A stretch of 64,000 nucleotides of DNA from Incurvaria masculella (GCA_946894095.1 OX335663.1:2294001-2358000), one strand, 5' to 3'. Shown: positions 21,301-33,227, numbered from the stretch's first letter. The notes: generated by a model not told the origin, from the letters alone. Program-made: numbers and translations.

Positions 21301-22689
21301 CTACGAATCATTTGGTTACCTATTACGAAGGACACAAGAGAAATGTATTGGCCTCAACTGAATTATTTTTGCTTGCCGGAACCCACACACCAGCGCAAAA
21401 TAAATGGAATGGTTTGTACCACTTAATAGACACTTAATAATTTGCAACTAAACGGTACAAAAAGGCGGAAATTAATGCCATGAGGCATTCTCTAACATTC
21501 ACTTTAGAGACATAGGAGAGGTGTAGGAAGGCAGACAAAAAATAAATTGAACGCCAAATTAATTAGATAAAATATTAATTAACCTAAAAATATTGATTTA
21601 TATATTTCAATTAGATTAGTGGCGTGCGTTAGATTATTTATTTTCTATTCCTATATAATTAGTAATGAATCCTATAACATCTTTATATCTGCTATAACTG
21701 TTCCGGGGTTAAGCAGTGGAATAAGAAATGTTTATTAGTAAAGGTACTTGCCAGGGTTGTGATAGTCGCTTCTCTCTAGACATTCGGTCGCGCAACAAAG
21801 CCACTTAGAGCAAATCTAGCTAGATTTCGACACGTCTGTCGAACACCTCCCGATCTCGGCCAGGGAAGACTCTGGAGGTGTCGACAAGCGCTGAACGGGC
21901 TACATGCTCCCTAGGGAACGCCAGCGGCGCTCGTTTAACTTATTCAGAGGCCGGCTCCGTGTCTGCGGACAGTGGAGTGTTGAAGTAATGGAGGTGTCAT
22001 TCGGGAAAAATGGAAAGGCACAGGAAACGGTTTATGGTTGCGGCTTCGTGTGCAATGAATTATATCAATGGTAATGGTATCTGAATTCTTCAAATACCAA
22101 ATTTTCTTTATTTTCTCAAGGCGCCTATATCCCATAGCGTAAAGTTAAGAATGCGCGCGGCGGAATCTAGCCAGTACCATCATGTCAGAGGGAGGGTACG
22201 CACGTTTCGCGCGCTCCGTACCCGCTCGGCAAGGTAAGACTAGTCTGAATTTGTCAAAAAAATTAAAAAAGAAGATTTTTCAACAGCAAGGGCGATGTGT
22301 ACCTCTTTATGGCTGAAAGGTATATGATTTTTTTTATTTCATTCTTATAAATAGAAAGATAACAGAAAAAATGACTTTGAAAGGTAAAAAATATGATTTT
22401 AGAAATGATTTTTATTGCGATGATTGTACAAGTGTTTTTGGACCTTTACAAACGTACGTCCTATAAGCTCAGTATTTTTTCAATGTTTAACAACCAAAGG
22501 CTTTACTGTAATTGACTTCAGAAAAACGTTCATATTTAGGTATTTATTCCCCTTAAGAGGATAATGAGTCGAGTTCCATCCAATGCTTGTGCCTGTTTCC
22601 TCAGTCGAATTAAAAAAATATGTTTCTGAAATTTTGCACATTATGTAAATCAACTGAGAGCCATGTCTGTAAGTTTGCTGTTACGGTTG
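21301..22689. other. Intergenic, no gene seen
   Basis: It is AT-rich with a GC-richer patch at 21780-21960. That patch holds a stem (GTCGAACACCTCC..GGAGGTGTCGAC, ~21838-21884). No domain-bearing open frame was found. Confidence 0.4.
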
Positions 22690-23005
22690 CTGTTTGTGGG
22701 GACTGGCCTGCTCCAATTGGTGAACATGTTAGTTGGTGGGGATTGTTTTTTAGAAAGTAAAATTATATTTGTAATGAACTGTTGCATACGGCGCGAATTG
22801 TTATCTTTCGTGAATTCATTTTAATTCAGTGTTTTGCCTATGTTTTTTAAAAAAAATTGACAAACCATTTTGTAAATTTAGACTAAGTGGACGTTGAAAT
22901 GCGCGTTTTTCTTTAGTATGCTGAACTGGCCTATGTTAAAATATGACAAAACCGAGTGCAGTGTACTGTATATGGACAATGAATAAACAATACAATACAA
23001 TAACA
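22690..23005 (+). mobile_element. (ACAAT)n-tailed retroposon, 3' part
   Basis: It runs from GGGGACTGGCCTGCTCCAAT to CGAGTGCAGTGTACTG and the AATAAACAATACAATACAAT tail. It is diverged from the copy at 20118. Confidence 0.7.
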
Positions 23006-23069
23006 TTGATTAATAAAAATGTCGATTGATTGAAAATAATAAACATAATCAGTCATAGACGCAATACCC

Positions 23070-23345
23070 GCAAATGTTATGGTTTGCTGGTTTAGGTCCA
23101 GCCTTGAAGTACATTCGTAAAGTATTTAACCCTTACCTTAACCCTACCACTTACTAGGGAAAGGAAACCTTCAGTTTAACATGGATTCCGCACCATGGAA
23201 CAGCTCGCATTACTGTCGAAATGCACTCATCTGACTCAGAAAGAGAAAGAATCTGGTTCATGAAAGGCATAGAAATAGGATGTACCGCGCATGCTAGGTC
23301 TATGATGAAAGGGCAGGGATTTGAATCCTTGACCTTTGGCTTTCG
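23070..23345 (-). mobile_element. SINE fragments (family 2 piece, then family 1 head)
   Basis: 23075-23125 (TTTGCTGGTTTAGGTCCAGC..TACATTCGTAAAGTA) belongs to SINE family 2. 23128-23345 is the head half of SINE 1 on the minus strand. Its B box reads GGATTCAAATCCC, and a CTCATCTGACTCAGAAAGAG body follows. Confidence 0.6.
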
Positions 23346-23751
23346 AAAAAGAAAATGAAAATGTTTATTATTGATAAATGCTTAGTCTATGTACAATCGG
23401 ATAGCTTATACTTATTTAATTTCTAAATACTATGCTATGCTAATTAGAAATTAGTAATTAGCATTTAGTAATTACTAATTAGTAACTAATTACTCAGTAG
23501 ACCAGTGAAGTTTCTTTGCGGGTTCTTCTTCACTGGTTCTTCGAATCCACGGATCAATCAAATTGTGACATGACTCAGTGTAGTTTGACTACCAGAAGTT
23601 TAATAAATAAATGAAGTGAAATATAAGTAACGTAAATTGATTCAACGAATGTAAAGAAAGTATAGTGAAAGTAATGAATAATAAAAAAATTGCAAATAAA
23701 ATAAGATAATTAAAATTCAAGGTAAGTCTCTGCGCCGCTAATCTCCGATTC
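23346..23751. other. AT-rich, no gene seen
   Basis: It contains an AATTAGTAATTAGC-type simple repeat (23450-23495). There is no coding signal. Confidence 0.4.
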
Positions 23752-23764
23752 GTGCAATCTCCAT

Positions 23765-24928
23765 TCCCTCTATGCCTCAAGTTCTCAATGGGCAAGTCCC
23801 TCCATACCCCAAGTTCTCAATGGGCAAGTCCCTCCATGCCCCAAGTTCTCAATGGGCAAGTCCCTCCATGCCTCAAGTTCTCAATGGGCAAGTCCCTCCA
23901 TGCCCCAAGCTCTCAATGGGCAAGTCCATCCATTCCCCAAGTTCTCAATAGGCAAGTCCCTCCATGCCCCAAGTTCTCAATGGGCAAGTCCATCCATTTC
24001 CCAAGTTCTCAATAGGCAAGTCCCTCCATGCCCCAAGTTCTCAATGGGCAAGTCCCTCCATGCCCTAAGTTCTCAATGGGCAAGTCCCTAAATGCCCCAA
24101 GTTCTCAATGGGCAAGTCCCTCCATGCCCCAAGCTCTCTATGGGCAAGTCCATCCATTCCCCAAGTTCTCAATAGGCAAGTCCCTCCATGCCCCAAGTTC
24201 TCAATGGGCAAGTCCCTCCATGCCCCAAGTTCTCAATGGGCAAGTCCCTAAATGCCCCAAGTTCTCAATGGGCAAGTCCCTCCATGCCCCAAGTTCTCAA
24301 TGGGCAAGTCCCTCCATGTCCCAAGTTCTCAATGGTAAAGTCCCTCCATGCCCCAAGTTCTCAATGGGAAAGTCCCACCATGCCCCAAGTTCTCAATGGG
24401 AAAGTCCCTCTATGCCCCAAGTTCTCAATGGGAAAGTCCCACCATGCCCCAAGTTCTCAATGGGAAAGTCCCTCCATGCCCCAAGTTCTCAATGGGCAAG
24501 TCCCTCCATGCCCCAAGTTCTCAATGGGCAAGTCCCTCCATGCCCCAAGTTCTCAATGGGCAAGTCCCTCCATGCCCCAAGTTCTCAATGGTCAAGTCCC
24601 TCCATGCCCCAAGTTCTCAATGGGCAAGTCCCTCCATGCCCCAAGTTCTCAATGGCAAAGTCCCTCCATGCCCCAAGTTCTCAATGGGAAAGTCCCACCA
24701 TGCCCCAAGTTCTCAATGGGAAAGTCCCTCCATGCCCCAAGTTCTCAATGGGCAAGTCCCTCCATGCCCCAAGTTCTCAATGGGCAAGTCCCTCAATGCC
24801 CCAAGTTCTCAATGGGCAAGTCCCTCCATGCCCCAAGTTCTCAATGGGCAAGTCTCTCCATGCCCCAAGTTCTCAATGGGCAAGTCCCTCCATGCCCCAA
24901 GTTCTCAATGGGAAAGTCCTCCATGCGC
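23765..24928 (+). repeat. 32-bp tandem array, 36 units, no indels
   Basis: The anchor CAAGTTCTC first falls at 23778 and last at 24898, exactly 35 periods of 32 bp. Units differ only by substitutions (GGGCAAG or GGGAAAG, TCCCTCC or TCCCACC, CATTCC, AATAGG). Because 32 is not a multiple of 3 and the unit has no forward stop, all three forward frames stay open. They give overlapping open frames of 226-359 codons, with 32-residue periodicity. Variant patterns recur at 160 bp (five units), for example CCTAAATGCC at 24087 and 24247. This is best read as a minisatellite. Confidence 0.95.
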
Positions 24929-25194
24929 CAAGTTCATTGCTCCATTTTACGGTACTGTTAGAGCTGCGGTGCACCAAAGCAAGGATGTTCAAAAGCCTTG
25001 GACTGGCCCCAATCCTAAAGGATCATAGATCCACGATTCGTACTTCCCATTTTATTTGCATTAAAATATATATTTCACCTGGTCTTATAAATTTACGGCT
25101 ATTATAAGAAACTGAAAATTAACCGTACAGAAAGAACTTTCATAGAGGAACGATAGCTGTGTTCTGTAACAATGAAATTCGTTTTTTACGTAAC
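24929..25194. other. Unique flank of the minisatellite
   Basis: No repeat or gene was recognised. The long forward open frame from the array ends here at 25107. Confidence 0.4.
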
Positions 25195-25300
25195 TGGATG
25201 TTGAAGGCTAATACCCACACCGACTGTCATGATATTAGCTCAATACACCTCTTTTCCGAAGGAATTAAGTGCCATGCCAAGACCTTGCCTTTAAATTTTA
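25195..25300 (-). mobile_element. SINE family 1 3' fragment
   Basis: It contains GGCTAATACCCACACCGAC, TGATATTAGC and GGAATTAAGTGCCATGCCA. Only the distal part of the SINE is present. Confidence 0.6.
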
Positions 25301-25649
25301 GATATTATATTTTTTATATTTATATTTTTTAACAATAACATTTTGAATTTGAATTTCCTTGTTTTCGCTGGTACTATGACATTTATAAACAGCGTCATCT
25401 ACCGTCACTGCCAGAAATAGTTTACTTACTTTTTATTTACTTGATTATTTTTAAATATGCATTAAGTAATATTATTGTAATAAAAAAAATGATTGAATAT
25501 GAAAGAAAGCTACCTACAGTTTTCATGGATATCCACAAAGAAAGAAAGTGGTGCTTGTACGGGATAAAGGTTTCTACTCATAGTATGTAAGCCCAGCTGC
25601 CTTTGGGAATGGCCACAGTATTGGCAATACAATTCCCTTATTCTATACC
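25301..25649. other. AT-rich with a short dispersed block
   Basis: 25385-25420 (AGCGTCATCTACCGTCACTG) is also found near 42930-42950, so it is a fragment of an unnamed repeat. No gene is present. Confidence 0.4.
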
Positions 25650-26165
25650 TCCCTCTTCAATAGCAAAGAAATTCGTTCTTCTCTCTTCAATAGCAAATAA
25701 ATTCGTTCTCCTCTCTTCAATAGCAAATAAATTCGTTCTCCTCTCTTCACTAGCAGAGAAATTCGTTCTCCTCTCTTCACTAACAAAATAATTCGTTCTC
25801 CTCTCTTCAATAGCAAATAAATTCGTTCTCCTCTCTTCAATAGCAAATAAATTCGTTCTCCTCTCTTCACTAGCAGAGAAATTCGTTCTCCTCTCTTCAC
25901 TAACAAAATAATTCGTTCTCCTCTCTTCAATAGCAAAGAAATTCGTTCTCCTCTCTTCACTAGCAAATAAATTCGTTCTCCTCTTTTCACTAGCAAAGAA
26001 ATTCGTTCTCCTCTCTTCACTAGCAAATAAATTCGTTCTCCTCTCTTCACTAGCAAAGAAAATCGTTCTCCTCTCTGCACTAGCAAAGAAATTTGTTCTC
26101 CCCTCTTCACTAGGAAAGAAATTCGTTCTCCTTTCTTCACTAGCAAAGAAATTATTTTCCTATTT
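25650..26165 (-). repeat. 30-bp tandem array (~17 units)
   Basis: The unit reads ATTCGTTCTCCTCTCTTCAC then TAGCAAAGAA. Thirty bases equal ten codons, so the minus strand is open for 167 codons (25643-26146), with the ten-residue repeat LLVKRGERIS. 25681-25800 and 25801-25920 are the same four-unit block, a 120-bp higher-order repeat. No indels occur. There is no promoter or domain evidence for expression. Confidence 0.93.
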
Positions 26166-26335
26166 CTTCGCTAGCGCGCTTGACGCCATCTCAACGCATA
26201 CTTCTGAGCCATGTTAATTCTTCGCCTTGAAGCTCGCATGTTCACTGTCTATGTAACGAGAGCTATTACTACTAGAACAAGTCACCATTTTGTCTCAATT
26301 GTCCCGAGACTTGCGTGCGCCCAATATGACATTCA

Positions 26336-26864
26336 GGTGGGCATTCCCGCTCAACTCCCCATTCAAACGTGGAAAGAAGATCATGCGCATATTTATTGTC
26401 GGAGTTTCAAAATTATACTAAAAACAGCTTTATTTGATCGAACTAGATGTCTGATGACCATCGGCATTGTAAAATAGTGTTTGGTTTCTAAGTTATAAGT
26501 TCCAAAAGTTCGAATTTTTAATAATTTTTCGAAGTAATAATAAAAAAGCGAATAACTTTGGAGGTGGATTACTCAACGATAAAACAAAACATCTTGAAAA
26601 GATTAGTCATCAGTTCCAGCTTTTTTCATTAAGGTTCATAAAGAAAATGGTTTTTGTTTGATTGTTTTACTTTTAGCTATACAAACGTCTTTTCGAAATT
26701 GAAATTTTCGTAAATCTTCCCAAATCAAACACCATGCGCATTGTCAGCTTTATGGACATGTTGCATCCTCCTCATCACGGAGCCTGTCTCTTACTTTGAA
26801 ACGGAGAAGGTCCCAGAGCGCAACAGTGCCCGCGAATGAGTTAGTCCCGCAGGGAAGGGCCACC
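26336..26864 (+). mobile_element. TTAA miniature element family A, copy 1
   Basis: The right end GGGCCACC abuts TTAA (26865-26868). The left end is mutated (TTCA then GGTGGGCATTCCCGCTC). The internal sequence matches 39271-39812 throughout. Insertion at TTAA with ends GGTGGCCCAACCCG suggests a piggyBac-type mechanism. No transposase is present. Confidence 0.82.
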
Positions 26865-26868
26865 TTAA

Positions 26869-27403
26869 TTACTAATGATCGGCCCAACTCAATTTGTATA
26901 GAGTTTCAAGATAAGACTGCCACAAGCGTACGGTTGGGAAGCGACAGTAGCGGTGGTTATCGGTATGAAAACAGAACAGAAAATAAAGGAGAAGTGGCAT
27001 GTTAGTCGTCACGCCGCATGTAGTTCACACATCGTATGAGCAGCCGGCGTCTTGCGACGTATGCTACAGTTACTCCCGAAAGTACGTTTAAGTTGGGTTG
27101 GTAGTTTAGGAAAATTGGAGGCAATAGGTTTCATTGTAGGCGCACTAGATGGCACATCTACTTTCATTATAATCTGAGAATCTGTAAACCAGATTAAATT
27201 TTGCGGTGACGAATTAAGCTTGTTAAGAGGATCTTCAGACACAAGGGCACACAGGTCGCCTGTGAGGCTTTTCCAGGAAAGTCCCTTCACAAAACTGATA
27301 CAGTTTTTGGAGGTGACTCACAATTTCGAGTACCAGATCGGCTTCAACGCGTTCCTTTAGCTTTCAAAAAAATATATTTTTTGCGGCTTTCTTTCGTTAA
27401 TTA
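26869..27403. other. Intergenic, no gene seen
   Basis: Short open frames on both strands lack motifs. No repeat is recognised. Confidence 0.4.
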
Positions 27404-27435
27404 ATGTGTCCTTGCTTCACGGTCGATCCTACACT
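27404..27435 (+). mobile_element. SINE family 2 scrap
   Basis: AATGTGTCCTTGCTTCACGG and the adjoining TCGATCCTAC match the conserved core of SINE 2. Only ~32 bp remain. Confidence 0.5.
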
Positions 27436-27582
27436 AATCACATTGATTATTGGTAGTAATTTGAAACAAGTATTTAAATGTGGTTTCACTTAAGCTGTTA
27501 CAGAAGTGAATGTAATGAGCAGTGTAGCGCCCATACACATTTTGAAATTTTTTACACATTTTGACATTAATATTCATAGATA

Positions 27583-27875
27583 AAAACCGACCAAGTGCGA
27601 GTCCGACTCGCACACGAAGATTTCCGTACCATCGTACAAAATTTAACTCAAAAATCAGGTCTTTTGTGTAGGGACCCACAACTTAAATTTTTATTATTTT
27701 TTAATCTCTATTCTATTGTTGTAGCGGCAAAATAAATACACACTGTGTGAAAATTTCAGCTGCCTACCTATTACGGTTCATGAGATACAGCCCTCTGATA
27801 GACGGACGGACGGGCAGCGGAGGCTTAGTAATGGGGTTCCGTGGTCTCACCCTTCGGGTACGGAACCCTAAAAAG
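27583..27875 (+). mobile_element. CGGAACCCT repeat, nearly complete
   Basis: It runs from AACCGACCAAGTGCGAGTCC through TTCAGCTGCCTACC and GACGGACGGACGG to GGGTACGGAACCCTA. A short inverted stem, GTGCGAGTC..ACTCGCAC, lies near its left end. It is non-coding. Confidence 0.78.
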
Positions 27876-28084
27876 GAAGGTAATATTATGAGAACTCCGT
27901 GGCCTCCATTAAAATAAATGCTGTGATAATCTCCCGTGTCGTAATATTTGTTACAAATGGTCCCATCACTTGAAAAATTGCTCCTTTTTTATCTTAGTTC
28001 AAAATAAAAAACGTGGGAATACGTTTTTATGTATTCTTTGCATTTTGTATACTATATTGTTTATATTGTTGTATATTGTACTAT

Positions 28085-28324
28085 ATTGTTTATATAATAT
28101 ATATTGTTTATACAATTTATTTAAATACGATTTTTATTTAACAGCGCCATCTAACGGTGTAAAACTTCTAATCGGCAATTACGAAACCATTAAACCTGAA
28201 ATTGTAAATATGTTTTCGCTGCAACTACTATGGCTATATTTAATATTTTTGACGAATTCGTGCCTTAAAGTGCAATACTTTTTGCGTTCTGTGTAAAAAA
28301 AACATTGTATGCGTCGGAACATCC
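28085..28324. mobile_element. TTAA miniature element family C, truncated copy
   Basis: The right terminus GTCGGAACATCC abuts TTAA (28325-28328). The interior shares AACAGCGCCATCTRACGG and GCACTTTAAGGCACGAATTC (inverted) with the complete copy at 40156-40520. The left ~125 bp are missing. Confidence 0.75.
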
Positions 28325-28328
28325 TTAA

Positions 28329-29859
28329 CGCATATTTAAATTACGTACCATTACATGCATAAATTAATTTAAATCTTAATCTATAAAAATCACGTGTCAT
28401 TATGTTGCAGGTATAAAAAGTATTATTAGATAAACATCACGGTCGCCCTAACTAGCATAGACTAGTCAAATGGCTTCAACAAATTCAACGCAAAAAAATA
28501 TCGAATGTTTGCTTGTAGTGTATTTAATACATTGATTTCCCGAAGTTTCTCCTACCTATCCCGGAACATCCTGTACATAAATACATAAGTGTTTTGCGAT
28601 GCTCTAACAATCATTATTTTCGACTTTAACTAGAAACAAAAATATATAAGCTTGAAAGTTTATTTAGTCTGTACAAACGTTGCTTGTTTAGTACGAAAAA
28701 ACTTCATTCGAATTATTTTCATCTTGAAAATGAAATAATTCTTGTGACCCTAATAAATATTCAAAACCCGCGAAGTAAACAATTCAACGCGAGGTAAATA
28801 ATGTAGGTATGTGTATACATTAGAAATATTGTCTCTCCTATGTCTGAAAAATAAAAACAAAATAGCACCAGTATCTATAGGGTTAACAAACTGTGGAATG
28901 CACTAGATATTTACTACAAAGGACCTGGTACCTTCCAACACGGTGTGAAGAAAGATAGACAGAAAAATGTTTTTAAAAGAAACACAATTAAAAATTCTTT
29001 TCAAGATTTAAGGAAAAGGAGCCCGGTTTGCTTTGGCGCAGCAGATACATCTTGATAAATGAACTGAACGGTTTTATGCTACAACAACTGTTTATCGTGA
29101 ATCAAATAAAAATCGAAGTCATTGAAGACCAAATACAAAAGAAAATAATAAACAACAGCCATTATAATATCCTCAACAATTGAATTAATTTATGAAGAAG
29201 CATCTGGCCGGTCGGCATGGTTCTTGCAGCCTTAACGAAAGTTCAAAAGCCCATGGGCTTCTTCGGGCACCTCTAGATGAGGGCCTACCGTATGCAAAAT
29301 TACATGCTTAAAAAAAACTAATTTGTATTCAAATGTTTAATTTGTCTCAAGAAATACTTTAATAGAAATTCATCGCTTTTTGTAGATGAATTTGTTTGTT
29401 CATTTAAATTTAATATATAAATTCATTGAATTCAAGTTATTTATTGAAAATGTATGCATCGAAGAACAAAATATTCCTAGGCATTTGAATTAAATAAATT
29501 AATCTAAAGCAGATGGACGGACACCCGTGCGGAGTAATAAGAGTTCCGGTAACGGATTCACGAAATTCGCCTTATCGCCCGGTAGCAGGTGAGTCTGAAG
29601 TTGCATAAAATATGCTAATTGAGAGTAATCTCCATCTTAACCCTTCGTGCGCCCTGACAGTCCGGCCCGAATTGTTTCTTTCAACTTTTTCCTCGTTTTA
29701 GCACTGCGTTATTGTGGTAAATATTAAAGTATGTAAGTATGTATGCAATGTTTATATAACTGTAATATTGAGTTGATAAAATTTCATATAAATAATGACG
29801 AGAGCTCTGCACCCGAACTGTAGTCAAGCATTATTTGATTGTAGGTCAGAATCTCTTAC
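28329..29859. other. 1.5-kb AT-rich stretch, no gene seen
   Basis: No domain-bearing open frame and no recurring repeat were found. Short open frames here are at chance level for AT-rich sequence. Confidence 0.45.
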
Positions 29860-30467
29860 AGGAATATTATTGTTTATTGTTTATTCATCATCCATAGACA
29901 GTACACTGCACTCGGATTTGTCATATTTTAGCATTGGCCAGTTCAGCAAAACAAAACACAGCGAAGAAGAACTGGAAAGAAACTCCGCTGTTTTTTTTTT
30001 TCAACGTCCACTTAGTCTAAGTTTACAAAAGTGTTTGTCAATTATTTTAACAAATACATAGGTAAAACACATGAATACACAAAATTTACAATCCATGCCG
30101 TATGCAACAGTTCATGACAAATATAATTTTATTTGCAAAGACAATCCCCTCCAACTAATATGTTGCCAATTGGAGCAGGCCAGTCCCCACAAACAGCACC
30201 CGTTCACGAGCATCACGCCGTGCACTGCCATTACCTCTTTCAACCATATTTTAGGGAAAGAGATAACCCGAACCAAGCGTCACCGTAAGCAAGGACCTTT
30301 AAGCGATGCACTGCTCCAGTGGCAACACAATACTGTGAAACACTTGCACATTAGGTTTTAATACTATAAGTTTTGTCATAAACTACTACTGTCAGCTGTT
30401 CACATAATTACATATCCCTTTAAATGCTACCACCTACAGAAAATTAATAGTATAATGGTTTGAGAGC
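29860..30467 (-). mobile_element. (ACAAT)n-tailed retroposon, fullest copy (~610 bp)
   Basis: On the minus strand it reads from the head GGTTTGAGAGC (inverse) through TGTAGGTGGTAGCATTTAAA, GGAGCAGTGCATCGC and GACTGGCCTGCTCCAATTGG to CAGTGTACTGTCTATGGATG and the tail. The hAT-like element at 30476 inserted into its head end. There is no coding capacity that I can support. Confidence 0.72.
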
Positions 30468-30556
30468 AGCCCTATCAGTGGCGGACTTACACATTTGCCG
30501 CCAGTAGGCTATTTAAATTTTGCCGCCCCTAGAGACCTCTACAATTCGATACCCTA

Positions 30557-30794
30557 GTCACAGAATAAGTTATTGTCCCTAGTTCACAATCATATAAACT
30601 ACAATTTATTTGACAATGAACTTTATGATTATACCTCCTTCCCGTAATTAGTATCATTGTGCAATAGGAGATCGATGTGCTAGATATTTTTTACAACCCA
30701 ACGATTTAGTTAAGATTGCAGAAGAAATCGTTTTTCAGTAAATTTCGGAGCTAATAAAAGTTCAATCATGTACGAAAAATAAAGCCGAGTGAGG
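30557..30794. other. Unassigned insert sequence
   Basis: It lies inside the hAT-like element but is absent from the other copy. It is AT-rich, with no gene and no match that I noticed elsewhere in the window. Confidence 0.35.
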
Positions 30795-30798
30795 TATG

Positions 30799-31475
30799 CC
30801 CACGGAGGATGGAGGTAGAGAGGAGGTGTTGTTACCTCATATTACTAAGGAACGCAGCGTGACACTGTGCGGGGAAGCGGGGGAAAAACATTTCATGGTG
30901 GGGGTTCAAGCTCCGCCTTTTGTGCTAAATCCATCTACCGGAACAACCGGTATTCTGGTAGCAGCTATTCCGAGATCTATTCTTAGTGGCTAGATAGAGA
31001 GTGACTAGATGGCGCCTTTTGCATTTTACTGTGAGTTTTCTATAAAAAACCTTCGAAATTTTAATCTATACCTTCGCGAGGATTCAAATAATTTTAATTT
31101 AAAAAGGTCATAAAAATTTGCATCATGAGATCAATATTTCTTACCGTTCAAAGAAAATTATTACGCGCCATCTATCGGCACATAGCAAGAGCGATACATC
31201 GATACAATGCTCGAATATTGACTCAAATTTTAAAATATGAGGTGTTTTACTGAAAAATAAAACTTAATTCCACCTACAAACTTTAGATTGTTTTGTCCTG
31301 TGTGATGTTAGATTAGACCATAATATTGTCCCACAACCTAACACCGCCAGCGCCATGTCGCGAATGACGCTAAGCCACGCCTTCTTATCACGTGGGCTGT
31401 GACGTAGAGACCCACTTGATGGACACAGACCCAGTTTGCTAAGACCATCTCCTCTCTACCTCCATCCTCCGTGGG
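30799..31475. mobile_element. 677-bp inverted-repeat element
   Basis: The ends CCCACGGAGGATGG and CCATCCTCCGTGGG start inverted repeats of ~30 bp (continuing GAGGTAGAGAGGAG). They are flanked by TATG on both sides (30795-30798 and 31476-31479), a candidate target duplication. The 65-codon forward frame inside has no recognisable domain. It is nested in the hAT-like element. Confidence 0.78.
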
Positions 31476-31489
31476 TATGCCTTAATACA

Positions 31490-32200
31490 CAATAATGTAC
31501 ATTCGGTAAACATAATCAAAACATATAGTATTAAAAGCTAATGTACAAGTGTTTCACAGTGTTTATTGCCACTGGAGCAGTGGGGTCGCCTTCATAAAGT
31601 CCAAAAAGCATAAGGTCCAAAACCCAGAACATCCAAAAGTATGTATTTTTGTATATATTTATAAATGCAAACATTATAATCTAACCTAACCTAACCTAAC
31701 CTAATTGAAAAAGTTCCGAATGCATTAGTGTTTTGGACTTTATGCTGCGTCCCCGAACAGTGCATCGCTTAAAGGTTCTTGCTTACGGTGACGCTTGGTT
31801 CGGGTTATCTATTTCCCTAAAATATGGTCGAGAGAGGTAATGGCTGTGCCCGGCGTGATGCTCGTGAACGGGTGCTGTTTGTGGAGACTGGCCTGCTCCA
31901 ATTAACAACATGTTAGTTGCCAATTAGTTAGTGGGGATAGTCTTTGCAAATAAAATAATATTGGTCAGGAACTGTTGCATACGGCATGAATTGTAATTTT
32001 TCTAAAGTCATGTTAATTTTGTTAAAATAATTGACAAACACTTTTGTAAAAAACGTCCACTTTACGTTGAAAAAAAAAGCGGAGTTTCTTTCCAGTTCTT
32101 CTTCAATGTGATTTGTTTTGCTGAACTGGCCAAAATATGACAAATCCGAGTGCAGTGTACTGTCTGTGGATGATGAATAAACAATACAAACAATTTTTAT
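31490..32200 (+). mobile_element. (ACAAT)n-tailed retroposon interrupted by a miniature element
   Basis: It runs from GTATTAAAAGCTAATGTACA through CACTGGAGCAGTG, GCATCGCTTAAAGG and GACTGGCCTGCTCC to TGTGGATGATGAATAAACAA. It is interrupted at 31583-31757. It is itself nested in the hAT-like element at 30476-33443. Confidence 0.75.
31583..31757. mobile_element. 175-bp miniature element with 5-bp duplication
   Basis: The ends GGGTCGCCTTCATAAAGTCC and the inverse GGACTTTATGCTGCG(TCCCC) are inverted repeats. CAGTG flanks both sides (31578-31582 and 31758-31762). The uninterrupted sequence GAGCAGTGCATCGC exists at ~30303-30320 (inverted) for comparison. It contains a (CCTAA)4 run at 31681-31704. 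Confidence 0.82.
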
Positions 32201-32544
32201 TGCGCTTCCTAACAGCTTAAAAACAATACTTATATTCAATCAGCTGGTAACATTCCAACTGATAATTACTATGAAATTTAATTATTTAAGTAAACAAATT
32301 TTTACAACACCTTATTTTCTCATATTTCATATTTTTATATTTTCTATTTGCAAAATCATCAATTCGTATAAAATATTGTTCATTCGTTCTGACTCTATGT
32401 ATGTAAAAAAGTGCTAAGACGCTTAGCTTTTCTTAGCTTATGGTAGATTTTACATAATTTTTTACCCTTTCTATTAAAGAAAAACTTCTATCGCCCAAAT
32501 ATTTTATCGCTAATGTACACAAAACCATGCGACACCGCCTCCGA
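32201..32544. other. AT-rich, no gene seen
   Basis: No repeat or coding signal is recognised. Confidence 0.4.
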
Positions 32545-32905
32545 AAATAACAATAATTGTAACTACAATAATTGCAATTTTTTTACCCTTTCGTGCATAT
32601 TAATTGGTTTAGGAATACGTTTTCTTTGAAGTCGGTTTTTTATATTAACATTTTTGTTTACTTTTTTATTTTTGGTGAATCTGAAGTACACTTACTAATT
32701 TGTCTAAATATGGGTAGACCTACTAAACATGCTAATCATATGAGTCCATTTGTCACGCATAAACTTAATGCAAATTTAAGACTAATATGGTTTTCTCATG
32801 GATGCCATCGTCAGAACTAGTTCTGATGGAACAAACATAAAAATAAAATAAAAAAATAAAGTCGATCTGAGAACCTCTTCCTATTTTGAAGTCGGTAAAA
32901 AAAGG
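32545..32905. mobile_element. ACCGACTTCAAA repeat, shortened copy
   Basis: It contains TTTCTTTGAAGTCGGTTTTT, GGTGAATCTGAAGTACACTT, TTTGTCACGCATAAACTTAA and the terminal CTATTTTGAAGTCGGTAAAA. This is the outer half of the family without the foldback core. Confidence 0.7.
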
Positions 32906-33129
32906 ATCGAACTAAGATAACAGATCCAAATTAATACAATTATAAACTTGATTGGGATCACCAAACTGTTCATTTATTCCTCTGAAATCGAGACCCCTTG
33001 AACACATTCGCTTCACTGTAGGAACAATCCCTTTCAGAACTTTTATCCAATGAATCATACAATCTGAATATAGTAAATTGTCGAGTCGGCCGTCAATGTA
33101 TGCAAATTGTAGAACAATGTATTCAAGTG

Positions 33130-33227
33130 GGACTTTTTTTTATGCAACCTGACATGGATGGCTAATACCACACAACTACCGTTATTAAATTAGTCCAGTA
33201 CACCACATTCCCGAAAGAATTTGGTGA
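33130..33227 (-). mobile_element. SINE family 1 3' fragment
   Basis: ATGCAACCTGACATGGATGG, AATACCACACAACTACCG and ACCACATTCCCGAAAGAA match the distal part of SINE 1. The fragment ends where GGTGATGTTG begins. Confidence 0.65.

Noticed and set aside
24028..25107. A 359-codon open frame that looks like a repetitive protein
   Set aside because: It arises because the 32-bp minisatellite unit lacks forward stops. The other two frames are equally open and no domain, signal peptide or promoter supports a gene.
25643..26146. A 167-codon minus-strand frame with ten-residue repeats
   Set aside because: The 30-bp repeat length forces this periodicity. It ends with the array and has no flanking coding sequence.
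23765..26165. Possible CRISPR array because of 30-32 bp periodicity
   Set aside because: The repeats are contiguous without unique spacers, there are no cas genes, and the DNA is eukaryotic.
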